A DNA stretch of 64,000 nucleotides from Reticulascus tulasneorum (taxonomy: Eukaryota > Ascomycota > Sordariomycetes > Glomerellales > Reticulascaceae), in NCBI GenBank assembly GCA_001557505.1, contig LSAX01000010.1, positions 372,001 through 436,000 on the forward strand, given 5' to 3'. The notes beneath the pieces were generated by a model. The model did not search any database, had not been told where the DNA came from, and was given only the letters and a program-made list of their open reading frames with translations. Shown piece by piece: positions 32,963-43,543 of this stretch (positions are counted from its first letter, which is position 1; every line of letters begins with the position of its first letter). A program made the translations under genes and the position numbers.

Positions 32963-33689
32963 ATGGTAAGCTTTCACTCACCTGACTCAATCCCCATCTG
33001 CCCCCTCAGCTCCGTCCCCGTCTTCAGCTCTGCCCCGGGGCCCGCTTGCATACTGTGGAACGAACGCCAGCTGACCAGAGCCCGCCCCAGGCCGACGCCG
33101 GTCTTCCCCAGAACTGGGAAGTGCGACATAGCAACTCCAAGAACCTACCCTACTACTTCAACGCCTCCGAGAAGGTTTCGCGCTGGGAGCCGCCACCGGG
33201 CACCGACACCGAGAAGCTGAAGCACTACATGGCGACGCACCACAGCGCCGGCGCCTCTGCTCGCTCCTCCCAGGCTGTTCCGGAGGGGAAGATCCGTGCC
33301 GCGCACTTGCTGGTGAAGCACAAGGACAGCCGGCGGCCATCGAGCTGGAGGGAGGCCGACATCACGCGCTCCAAAGACGATGCATTGCAAATCATCAAGG
33401 TCCACGAGGCCAAAATCAAGTCCGGCCAGACCTCCCTCGGTGAACTGGCCCTGACGGAGTCCGACTGCAGCAGCGCAAGGAAGAGGGGCGATCTGGGCTA
33501 TTTCGGCAAGGGTGATATGCAGAAGGAGTTTGAGGAGGCGGCGTTTGGGCTGAAGCCTGGCGAGACGAGCGGCATCGTGGAGACCGCGAGCGGGTTGCAC
33601 TTGATCGAAAGGTGAGTAACTCCCTACCCATGCATCCCTTGATGCCGGCCATATGCGAGACGAGTACTGATGATTGCAGGTTGGAATAA
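32963..33689 (+). CDS. pin1: Pin1/Ess1-type peptidyl-prolyl isomerase (WW + parvulin)
   Basis: Three-exon model: 32963-32965 (the ATG codon alone), 33079-33611 and 33680-33689, giving 181 residues. The WW domain is at about residues 8-40 (GLPQNWEVRHSNSKNLPYYF and SRWEPP). The parvulin domain starts at IRAAHLLVKHKDSRRPSSWR, whose basic loop selects phospho-Ser/Thr-Pro. It continues with LTESDCSSARKRGDLGYFG (catalytic Cys) and ends GETSGIVETASGLHLIERLE. The last intron (68 nt, GTGAGT...TTGCAG) splits the Arg codon. The first intron is certain to start at 32966, but its acceptor is ambiguous: GACCAG at 33078 gives the usual length, while CTCAG or CTTCAG upstream would add about 17-23 residues, also in phase. 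It acts in the nucleus on phosphorylated Pol II CTD and cell-cycle proteins (family knowledge). It is convergent with the LrgB-like gene. Confidence 0.92.
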
Positions 33690-33921
33690 AGGGCGTCGGC
33701 GATGGGCCATCGAGGGAGCTTCTAGACGAACAAAAAAGTACTAGCTAGGAATGCATGTCGTGAGTCTAATTGCGCGTGGCTTCATAACATTACTGTCCAT
33801 CGAACTCCTGCCAGGCGAACCAAGGAGGATTTTGCCTACTATCTCTCCAGCGGTGATAGCACCTGCCCCGTGAAATCAAGCTCATGTCCCAGATTCCCAC
33901 CCTTGCCACCGTATTCCAGGT

Positions 33922-35882
33922 TTAGCCATGAGCCAACCGTGTCAGAACACTGGTGAAAGGCTCCACAGCCGTAAACACCACAGTCATAATCCCAAAGACA
34001 GTCATCGATAGGGCTGCGTATGGCGCAGCCCGGCTCCTCCGCTCATAAAGATACGCCACTCCCATAGCAGCGCCATTGATGCCAATTGCAGCCCCAGTCG
34101 CAACAGTCAGAGCCCCGTCCATCTCCTCGTCCGCTTCGTCTCCCTCGCAGCTATCTTTCTGATCCGCCACCCCCAGACAGCTGAGCGCATATGGGTAGAC
34201 TAGCTGCCCGAGGATTCCGTTGCTTACCACGACAGCCGCATTGACCACTTCGTTGCCGCGCAACGCATCCACGGCTGGCCGTGCAAGCGCAAGTGTTGTG
34301 CTGCGTGAGGCAAAGGCCAGTGATTCCGGCGCCGCGAGGCCGATGGCCTGGCCGAGAAGGACGGAGATGAAGGTGTTCAGTGCTGCGACCGCGATGGAGA
34401 TGCCGATTACGGTTGCGCCGGCTCGGGACCACAGTTGCTGCCGGCACTCGTAGAGTTTGAAACCCCAGACCACGATGCCGCATTCCAGAATCGAGAGGGC
34501 GGCGTCGCCTGCACCGAACCAATCACTCTGTCCCGTTTTGAGCCCCCAGCCCGTCGTTCTCGATGACCAAAGGTCCGAGAGCGGCGTACCGCTGCTGAAG
34601 TTCGCCAGTGTTCGCTCGATGTTTGCACCTTGTGCATAGGATTTCGCTCTTGTGTATCCCGTCATGCCAAGGGTGGTCCAGAGTACGGGATTCAGAAGAG
34701 TCGTGATCGTCCGCTTGAGATTTCTGAAGTTTGCCAGCTGCCCGAAGCCATCGAAGCTCGCCTGTATCCTGTTGCTGCTGATCCAGATGAACCAGAGCAT
34801 GCATCCGTCCAAAATGCGATCATCGCCTGCCAGGTTGGAAACGGGAACACCAATTACCACGAGGCAGAAGATAGACAGCAGTATTGCGTCGTTGTGAGCT
34901 AGAAACTTTGCCCATGCCTCCAGGTCTAGCCTTTTAGGTGCTGCGGCTTCTTGTCTTTGGGCTTGTATGGGAGCAGGGCATTCACCGTCGGTGAAATATG
35001 CCGAAGCGACCCTCGAATCGAGGCCCGCACCACCGTTCTTATCAGTAGTGTATTCGGTCGTCACAGCTGTACCATTCAAAGTGGAGGTATCCGAAGGTCG
35101 CCTCCTGGCGCATTGCGGGGGCAATTCAAGTCGTGGAGGACCTTCTGTTATCCAACTCGGTTGCCATGACTCTTCCTGCTCACTGATGCCTGGTGTTGAC
35201 GGCTTACACGATGACAGAGACAACACGCCAGCCGAAACTCCCCAGGCAAGTCCAAACACCAAAGTCCAGAAAATAAGATTTGTATTCACTGGACAAGTCA
35301 ATGAAGCCTTCTTCCTAACAGGAAAGAGTACTCACCAAAGTTCCCAATGACTCTGCCAATCCCTGCTCCGCCGAGAAGTTGTTCTTTACTTATAGTAACA
35401 ATGGGTACGGGAAACCCCAGCCCCAGGTTATTGTTGATGAAGTCGACCTGTGGAGGTGGTATTAGATCATTTGTCCTAGGCATATCCAATAGGAGGAGTT
35501 GCACCTTCGACTTCATCCTCCGAGAGTAAATGTATTCAACGTTGCCACATAGCCTTGTCGAGACTGCCATCAGTGCAAAAACCACTATCATGCCAATGAT
35601 GGACGCAAGGAAGTCGAGACCGAAAGACCTTAATGACAAACTTATGCCCCATATCAGAATCTCACTGACGAGATATATTAGGGCCACCAACACATACTCC
35701 CCTACCCGTCTGGCAACGACAATAACGTAGTAGCTCCAGGCACGCTGGTCTTCGTGGCTGTGAACACACATTCGCGACGAGATGTGGTTTGAGAGATTGC
35801 AAACAAAGCCTGCGGAATGTCTAAGACAAAGGTTAAGACAGACGGATAGTTTTGAAGTCAGAGTATCAGCTTGAGATGTCAT
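33922..35882 (-). CDS. LrgA/LrgB-type membrane protein (plastidal glycolate/glycerate transporter-like fusion)
   Basis: Two exons, 35882-35336 and 35288-33922, with a 47-nt intron, giving 637 residues. The N-terminal half has membrane helices around VGEYVLVALIYLVSEILIWG and LDFLASIIGMIVVFALMAVS, then VDFINNNLGLGFPVPIVTI, an LrgA-like layout. The C-terminal half is LrgB-like: FGAGDAALSILECGIVVWGF, NTFISVLLGQAIGLAAPES, FASRSTTLALARPAV, ILGQLVYPYALSCLG, VATGAAIGINGAAMGVAYL. About ten or more helices are expected. Bacterial LrgA and LrgB are separate holin/antiholin-like or pyruvate-transport proteins, and the plant fusion PLGG1 exports glycolate. The substrate of the fungal protein is unknown. 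The start is the first in-frame ATG. The name is by motif recognition. Confidence 0.88.
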
Positions 35883-37664
35883 ATTTGTAAGCAACTCGAG
35901 GAGACTGCAGGCTAGGTGTGACAGTATGAGTACAAGAGAAGATCATTTGCTCCTGGTCCAGAGGTGGTCCAGAGGATCACAGAAGGAAGAGCATGAACGA
36001 CTGTTGACTTATGATGTAGTTACACGTATTTGTGATTAGGTGATCGTAGTGAAGTGAAGTTTGACACGTCAGAGCTAGATGATATGCACGCATTCACCGC
36101 AGGGCCTTGGAAGAATTGGATAATAGAGTAGGGCTTCCAAAGGAGTTCCCATAACGGCAACACAAACGGTTAAACCAAGCCTGGGCACTAGCCTGTGGTC
36201 ACGAAATACTTCAAGTGAAAACCCAAGCAAAACATCATCTGCCAATAGCAGCTCGAATCCGAACGAAGGAGTACTAACGATTCAAGGAGGCGAGTCAGCG
36301 GCAAGAGGTCGAATATACAAACCGACTTCACCTGTCCAGATCGACATTCTTGACTGGAAGTACTCAAAACGTCGTTTACCACCCAGATCGAGAAAATCAG
36401 AGAATGTGGAAATACGAGAGTGTGCCCCAGGGCTAGGTAGATAGGCCCGCTACGTCCTTCCTGAAGCTCAAAGAATAACGGCATCTGTGTCCATGCTTAG
36501 CGGGCCAAGACGCGTTCTGAGCTGATTGTCTTGCAACCCGCCACATCTTGCCCGATCTAGTTGATGGCATCTGTCAGATGTGACACATATCATAGCTCTC
36601 TCCCCAAACGTGCTTTACACTTGGACCCAGCCGGCACATGCATCGAGCCGACCGGGCACTGATTCCGGACTGCACGCAAACGAGAACTAGGTGATGTAGA
36701 TCTTGGGAGGCAAGCACAAGCCAAATGACGGGGGTTTGGGATAGAAAGCGCAAGGCAAACAGGTCTTGTTTCCTGTATACCGTTCAAGGATGCGCCCATA
36801 ATGAGTGCCGGGGTGGCGTGGAGTTGGTAGCCGTTGAAAGGCAGTCGTCCTGGAGCCGCCAAATCGGGTGGCGGTCGACCCCAGCAATTTCTCAGGCTGT
36901 TCAGCACTTGCAGCTCGGGTTTGACTGCTAAAAGCGCTGTGAGACGATGCAAACAGTCGCTAGCGGGGGTCACATCATTGATTGGCTCGGCTAAAATGTC
37001 TGTGGGTAGCGTCCCTTTCAGTGAGTGCTGTTCTATTTGTTTGTCTCCAGCCTCGTCCGCTCGCTTGATGTTCGTCCCATGCCGATACGCGGAACACTAT
37101 CCATACATACACACACATCAACATTCTCCTTATCAAATTTCAGAGAGTAGCAGCTATCAGTTGAGTTTCAATCACCAGTATTGCAAACGGAGCCTGACTG
37201 GGAGACGGGAATACTCCCATGCTTCGTCAGCTGAGCGCTTGTTGCACCGACACGGCGGTCTGCGGTATTGTATGCTGTGAATCGGCGCACCTTGTCGGCC
37301 AACGGGAGGGACGCTTGGTCATCTTGCGCGAGCGGATCATAAACCTGGCCACAGACTCATCCGCCGACCACTACCATTAAACACTGTGTCCCTCACTCTT
37401 CGAATCTTGATCGCCCGAAGGTGTACCGAGCACGACTTTGTTACAACCCCCTATCCTGGGCCGGGTTTGAGCGTTCCTGTGTTTCTTGATTTTTGACGGC
37501 TCGGAATATTAGCTGTCCCTCGTTGCCTGGAGACATTGCAGCCACGTGTTGGCCAGTAGTACTGGTCACATTGTACGGACGGGTTCTTCGTTCGAGACCA
37601 TCCGTTCGTGTTGCTTCCGTTGCCCACTTCAGGAATCCTTCTTGAGCAACTTGGTGCGAGCAAG
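35883..37664. other. Intergenic, no firm gene
   Basis: About 1.8 kb. A 98-codon ATG-initiated frame at 36484-36188 (minus) has one hydrophobic stretch but no recognisable domain, and I do not call it. Both flanking genes point away from this region, so it should contain both promoters. Confidence 0.4.
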
Positions 37665-39485
37665 ATGGATCCCGGTGGCTTGGAACACATCCTCCGTGGA
37701 TATGGCGTGGCGATCGACAAGAGCACCCTACAGACCGCCCTGGATGATGACGAGCATGGCACGGCATTCGGCGAATGGGCACGACTTCACCTCGGTCCTG
37801 ACAATCTCCTGACCAAGGATGAGCTCGTATTGTATGTTGCCTAAACAAGTGTTCGAGACAATGTCTGATATTGTGTTCCAGGTACTTGAGTCTGGACAAA
37901 GCTGGAGAGGTGGACAAGCTCGCTTCTTCCCACAACCTGGCGTCAGTGCAGGCGCTAAATGAGCGCGAGATCCAAACAGCTATCGAGGAACTAAACAGGT
38001 CGACGGCTGCGATTGCGAAGCAGACTGAGACTTTGAAGCATCAGCAAGACGCACTGGCCCGACTCGTTAGGAACAAGGTGAAGACGGAGGAAGCCAGAGC
38101 CGATTTGGCATTTAAGAGAGCCCAAAAACAAGACGCTGAGCGTAAGAGGGTCTCATCTGCCGTGAGAACACTACAAATGTTTGAATACGAGCCCTATTGA
38201 CTGGGGAACAGGTTGAAGAGTTGTCCCAGAGCCTAGACTTTCGAGCTGCGGACTTGGAGCAGCAATCCAAGGCCACGAGTAACAACATTCACCAGATTGT
38301 AGACAGCATCTTCCACTCCGATGACAAGCTTCTCTCTAGTCTACAGAAACTTGGATGGGAACTTGATATGGAGGATCCGGAGGAGGAAGAGAGGGTCGGA
38401 AAGCTCCGGGAGATTTGCATGAGGTACGTCAAATGATGTCTCCTGCGAATCTTGTCACTAACTGATGAAGGTTGATTAAGTATACGGTAGAGACCATCCG
38501 GACGAAACTGGACAGGCTGTATCTCGAATCAGTGCATTCTGCTCCTCGTGCAGCTCTCGACAAGCCATCCTCAAGTGATGATGTCCAGGATCTACAAGAG
38601 GAGCTTGAGTCGCTCTACGCGGAGATCTTTCCCGTTGCTCAAATGTCAGTTGAGCAGCAGTATCTCGAACCTGCTCTCAAGTCCTTGGCAGAGGGCAACG
38701 GAAAATCCCTCGGCCGCTCTGCAGCAGCCATTGCATATGTATGTTTATTCATGGGCATGTTTGCTTGCTGTCATACCTAACTCAGCCTACCATAGGTCAA
38801 TGCTTGCCTGGATTATGTCTTGGACCATATTGACCGGCTTTCGTCCCAAATTGAGACGCTTCAGTCTCATCAAGCAGCAACAGCTAGCCTGGTATCTACC
38901 ACGAGAGCAGAAGTATCCGTGACCACCTCACCACCGACAAAGAAGCCAATCGCAGCGAACACCGCATCTCCAACCCGCCGCCGCAAGTCATCCGGGCACG
39001 GCTCGCCTGTCCGTACAAGATCAAACACGGCAGGATCTGGCTCCGGACTACGTCGCCGTTCCTCGGGGACAATCTTGGATGACCCACCATTGGAAGCGCT
39101 CCTGCGGTCTCTCGCAATCGCCTTCCCGCCGAGTGAAACCGAGATCACGGGAGGCAACGAGCGGGTTGCTATCCTTGCTACTGCCCTCTCCGAGCGCACC
39201 GAAAAGGCGGGCGATGTAGCACGCAATTCACAGGAGACGTTTGAGAGCAGCAGCGCTGCTCAGCTAAGTGATGCCAGGCGAGCAGTCCAGTTGTTGCGTG
39301 ATAGCGTTTTGGCGGAGAGCCCGTTCAGTGATATCAGGCTGGTGGACCCGGAGATTGAGGGGTCTATTGAGGTACTGGGGCAAGAGATTGGGAAAATCAA
39401 GGAAAAACTTGAGGCCGTAGATGTAGGAAAGGTCCGTGGAAAGAACGAGAAGCGGAAAGAGATTCTGCATCGATGGGCCCGTTAG
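37665..39485 (+). CDS. Coiled-coil protein, HAUS augmin-like subunit 3 candidate
   Basis: Five exons, 37665-37831, 37882-38161, 38212-38423, 38471-38738 and 38796-39485, with introns of 50, 50, 47 and 57 nt, giving 538 residues and exact phase closure throughout. The N-terminal ~60 residues form a compact domain: ILRGYGVAIDKSTLQTAL, then FGEWARLHLGPDNLLTKDEL. Heptad-rich coiled coils follow (residues ~75-145, 150-220, 225-310). A Ser/Thr/Arg-rich linker leads to a helical C terminus ending GKNEKRKEILHRWAR. The N-terminal 'FxxWxxxhhgpdNhLtkdEL' arrangement plus coiled coil resembles HAUS3/Dgt3 subunits of augmin, which recruits gamma-tubulin to spindle microtubules. That identification is tentative, and another spindle or kinetochore coiled-coil protein is possible. 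The gene structure itself is firm. Confidence 0.85.
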
Positions 39486-39853
39486 ATACCTTTGTCATGT
39501 CATCAGATAGAGGGCGGAGCTGGGAAGGGCTAAATAGGTATTGAACGCTGAATTTAACTAGACACAATTTGCCCTCTAAGACTTTCCAATGTAACTGTAT
39601 TCCAGTAGATTGACCTCGCAACCTGGGCAAGCTCTCGCGATGTCAACCTAAAGTCTTCACTCTCTTTTTGGCTTTCGGACTTATAAGTCTTCCATGAGAA
39701 ATGGTGCGGGGCGTTAATTATGAGGCGCTGCGGGGCACACAGTCCTACTCACACGGTACGACACTGTGCCAGCTGTGAGCTTCCTAATCCGCAGCGGGTT
39801 GCGATCTTGATTCGTTATCATCCCACCTTTCCTCCCCACACCATCTCGACTTC
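39486..39853. other. Short intergenic region
   Basis: About 370 bp between tandem plus-strand genes, expected to hold the terminator of the first and the promoter of pepP. Nothing else was recognised. Confidence 0.5.
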
Positions 39854-41599
39854 ATGGTCCTCCAGCAATGCTCTCATCAGCTGGTCAATCGTCTTAGGAT
39901 CAATCTCCTCTTTAGCCATATCCCCCTCGCTACACGCCCGACGCCACGGATCGTCACATCGAACTGTCCACGTCCTTGCAACTACTGGCCAATCCCGAAA
40001 CCTCCAAACCTGAAGAGGAACTATAGCGCTTCCACTTCCAAGGCCATGGTCACGATGGCGGCTTATGAAGCTGTCCTCAAGGGGAAGTACCCCGCGAAAG
40101 CGCACGCAGCACGAGTTGCAGACTACGTTCGGTCCAAGGTGCCCGATGTGAGCGGCGTGCTGTACGTCGAGGGCCGTATGACCAAGCTTTTGGAGGATAA
40201 CGATGAGCCGGAGCCGTTCCGGTACGACCCCATACAAGTTAAAGCTCTAGACCGTGGTTTTGATTGACATATTGCAGGCAACGCCGATACTTCTATTATT
40301 TGACTGGCTGCGAGCTTGCCGATTGTCACTTCGTCTACGACATGTCGACCTCCACCTCGACCTTGTTCATTCCTCCCATCGATCCCGAGAGCGTCATATG
40401 GTCAGGAATGCCGGTTACAGTGTCGGAGGCGAAAGAGCTCTACGATGTGGATCACGTGAAGTACACAACTGATGTCAACGCCGAGCTCGCGAGAATGGGC
40501 CAAGGGTCTGGAAACACCGTCTTTGCGATTGCAAACCAAGTGCTAGACCATATCACATTCCTTGAATTCGACGAGAAGAACTTTAGCGTCCTGAAGGAGG
40601 CGATTGAGGTGTCTCGCGTGGTCAAGGACGACTATGAAGTCGCCATCACTCGGAAAGCCAATGCCGTATCGACGATTGCGCACACCGCGGTGCTCGAGAA
40701 TGTGAAAAAGGTCAAGAACGAGAGGGAGCTCGAGGCCATCTTCTTGGAGAGGAGTATAGCGAATGGAGCGAAGAAGCAGGCATATCATTCGATCGTTGCC
40801 AGTGGCCGAGCCGCTGCGACATTGCACTACGTGCACAACGATGCGCCGATGGAAGGGAAACTGAATCTTCTTCTGGATGCGGGCGCTGAGTGGGCTTGTT
40901 ACGCCTCTGATATTGTTGGTTTCCAATTGATTCATGTCAATACACTACTGACTCCATGTAGACCAGGACGTTCCCTATATCCGGCAAGTTTTCGAAGGAG
41001 TCCCGCGCCATATACGATATCGTGTACAGAATGCAGGGAGAATGCATTGCAATGCTTAAGGAAGGTGTTCTCTGGGACGATGTCCATTTGCTAGCCCACA
41101 AGATTGCCATTGATGGATTGTTAGAGCTGGGAATTCTCAAGGGTGACAAGGAAGACATACTCAAGGCTAAGACGAGTGTTGCATTCTTCCCACACGGTCT
41201 TGGCCACTATCTCGGCATGGATACACATGACACTGGTGGCAATGCGAACTACAGCGATCCCGATCCATTGTTCCGATATCTACGAGTCAGGGGCACATTA
41301 CCTGCGGGCAGCATCATCACCGTCGAGCCTGGCATTTACTTCTGCAACTTTATCATTGATCCATATCTCAAGGATCCTGCTCAAGCGAAGTTTATCGATG
41401 AGTCCGTGCTGGAGAAATATTGGGATGTAGGAGGTGTGAGGTGAGTTCCCTTTGTCTCCTCGTGCAAACTCGACAAGATTGCTTGCTGACACACGCTAGA
41501 ATTGAGGATAACATACTTATCACCCCTGCGGGTGTGGAGAATCTTACTACTGCTGTCAAGGATCCCGATGAGCTGGAACGTATTATCAGCTCAAGCTGA
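39854..41599 (+). CDS. pepP: Xaa-Pro aminopeptidase PepP (M24), probable dual start
   Basis: Four exons, 39854-40221, 40278-40914, 40962-41440 and 41500-41599, with introns of 56, 47 and 59 nt. It gives 527 residues from the ATG at 39854 or 463 from the ATG at 40046. It releases N-terminal residues preceding proline. Family features: [32 protein letters not shown], the metal ligands in [46 protein letters not shown] and GGVRIEDN, so the dinuclear Mn site is complete. The shorter start matches known fungal pepP. The 64-residue extension has no acidic residue, nine basic ones and ends [12 protein letters not shown], which looks like a mitochondrial presequence. The internal ATG sits in a CCATGG context, so leaky scanning could produce both forms. 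It is convergent with a deubiquitinase gene. Confidence 0.94.
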
Positions 41600-41725
41600 A
41601 GTGCAATTGTGTACAATTTGTGTATCTAGTGAAACATGGATAGACCTCGTGACCTGAGCACTATGGTCGCCTGTGGTTCCCTGAGAAAGAGCCTGATGGT
41701 CCTGCCACGTAGTGGCTAGCTTACA

Positions 41726-42491
41726 TTAAGATCGATCTACCAAGGCCATAAGGCTGAATCCAATGTTCCCCTCTTCTGCCGTGATGAAGTCCTTAACCAG
41801 CTTGATTGACTTTGAGCCCAGATCGACGTGGTGTTCTTCTTCCAACAAGCCTCTATCAATCGGGCCCTTCTGATCTCCATTCAGCTCGAACAAATGCCCG
41901 GTATCGGGCGACTTGGTGAAGCAAATGTAGTGGTAGTCCACCTCGTCTTCTGCATTCTCGGGCGCAGCCGTAGCTCCTTTGCTTGCAACTGCGGCGTAGG
42001 CACTCTCCAGCTCCTCCGAGCCCTCAAGAACCAGCGATGCCTGTTCTGGTTCCATCGGAGAGGCTATGGCAAGCAGATTGTCCAGCAGGGAGTTTGGCTC
42101 TGCATTTGTCTCTCAGCTCGGGCGGGAGTGGCAAGATGTAAAGGAACTCACGGATAAAATCCTTCGCCCGGCCATTGCTCAGCGCATGCAGGGCAGCATA
42201 AAGGCCACAAGCATTATGGATCGTCTGCTTGAACCAAACGGCATCCTCGTGTTCCTCATCCGGGACTATGAGTTTGGCGTCCTCACTCACTATCCGGGCT
42301 TCATAGCTGGGCGTGGTGGGGAAGATGAGGACGAGGGCGAGAATCTTGGGAGGGAGGGCAGAGGGGTCGTCTAGAGTAAATATATCTACGAACTGGATGG
42401 AGGGCGAGGCGCCCAGGAGGTGGATGAGCTCGTTGAAGACTTCGGGATTGGATTCCAATGGAATGAAGTGTTTCTTGTATTCGACTGCCAT
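41726..42491 (-). CDS. Ubiquitin C-terminal hydrolase (UCH, peptidase C12)
   Basis: Two exons, 42491-42152 and 42099-41726, with a 52-nt intron, giving 237 residues, typical for UCH-L3/Yuh1. It hydrolyses small adducts from the ubiquitin C terminus. It starts MAVEYKKHFIPLESNPEVFN, as expected for the family. The oxyanion Gln89 and catalytic Cys95 lie in WFKQTIHNACGLYAALHAL, and catalytic His170 in DEVDYHYICFTKS. At the third triad position the family has ELDG, but here the sequence reads FELNGDQKGPIDRG, placing Asn187 where Asp is expected, with Asp189 two residues later. The crossover loop is Ala/Glu-rich (about 140-165). Its stop codon is 126 bp from that of pepP. The next minus-strand gene upstream is the sulfotransferase-like gene. 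Activity may be altered by the Asn. Confidence 0.94.
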
Positions 42492-42730
42492 TGTGAGCGG
42501 TGCGGGGTTGAACGAGTTGAAATCGATTTGGGTCGGAAACGAGAATGAGGAATTCAATGCGCAATTTATCAAAGACATGAGAAGACACACATAGATAGAG
42601 CAAAATTCGGCGACTGCGTCGTGTTGGTATTATATCAGTTATTGAAACAGCATGAAGAACTACTATGGTCGGCCAAGTTTCACCTAGCGAAGCCGATCAG
42701 TCAGCAACATCTCTGCAATACGAAGTTCCA

Positions 42731-43543
42731 TCACGACCTCCACCACCAGACTGCCGCCACCAAACCCACAATATACGGGGCCAGCACTTTTGCCGCCAAC
42801 AGCAAGTGCTTCTTCGTCAGCTGCCTTATCACCCGGTCGTGCGCCTCCGCGTCGTTCACGAACGGGAACTCGCTGTCCGGCACTTCCTTGCCGAGGAACT
42901 TACACAGCGGTTCCCACCCATCCTTACCGACCCGGTAAACCAGCAGGCGCTCCGGCGGCACGAGCCTCCTCACCCGCTCCGAGTGCTCGCGAAATGCATC
43001 CGGTGCCGCTCGCTTTACTGCTTCGGCCGTGTCCGCGCCGCCAAAGAACCCCTTAAGCGTCTTCTGCATGCAGTACCCGGCTCTGTTCCCCACGATTGTG
43101 CCAACGCCATGCAGCAACCAGTTCGCTCCCGGCCGAAAGAGCGGGTCGGAGACCTGCTTGCTGAAACTCTTATACCAACGGTCGTAGTCCCGCTCGGTAA
43201 GCACGACTTTCGCGTCGGGATACGCAGCGATTAGCTCCGGCGCCCAGAAGCAGGACAGGTCCGTCAGCGCGTCGAAGGGCCCGAAGAGCTCGTCCCAGTC
43301 CTTGCGGGTGAAGGGCCGGGGAGGATTGGCCGGGTCCGGGGCGTTGTGTTGCGGCCAGGTGGCAATGGCCGCCCGCTCCAAGAATGCCCAGTGAGGTGGG
43401 TCTTCATGATGGTTCAGACCGTGGTAGACGTTCTCGTAGCCAAGCTGCTTGAGGGCCGTGGCGAGGGACGAGGTGCCGGTGCGGAGCATCCCGACGCAGA
43501 GGACCTGTGGAGGCCCTGATCGGGCTGTTTCGTTGGCTGCCAT
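42731..43543 (-). CDS. Sulfotransferase-fold P-loop protein, tail-anchored
   Basis: Intronless, 270 residues from the first ATG at 43543. The N-terminal PAPS-type loop is VLCVGMLRTGTSSLATALKQ. It continues with GYENVYHGLNHHED and ALTDLSCFWAPELIAAYPDA, and the 3'-phosphate segment KVVLTERDYDRWYKSFSKQV. Later comes VPPERLLVYRVGKDGWEPLC, then FLGKEVPDSEFPFVND. These fit the fungal family of sulfotransferase-like proteins (Sulfotransfer_4 type), whose substrates are mostly unknown. The C terminus ends in one hydrophobic helix (LLLAAKVLAPYIVGLVAAVW) with a two-residue luminal tail, so it is probably a tail-anchored membrane protein. It lies upstream of and in the same direction as the UCH gene, 239 bp apart. 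Confidence 0.9.
   Translation of the reverse strand: MAANETARSGPPQVLCVGMLRTGTSSLATALKQLGYENVYHGLNHHEDPPHWAFLERAAIATWPQHNAPDPANPPRPFTRKDWDELFGPFDALTDLSCFWAPELIAAYPDAKVVLTERDYDRWYKSFSKQVSDPLFRPGANWLLHGVGTIVGNRAGYCMQKTLKGFFGGADTAEAVKRAAPDAFREHSERVRRLVPPERLLVYRVGKDGWEPLCKFLGKEVPDSEFPFVNDAEAHDRVIRQLTKKHLLLAAKVLAPYIVGLVAAVWWWRS

Noticed and set aside
36188..36484. 98-codon ATG frame, or a two-exon 63-residue variant
   Set aside because: One hydrophobic stretch only, no family, and the alternative splice is not compelling.
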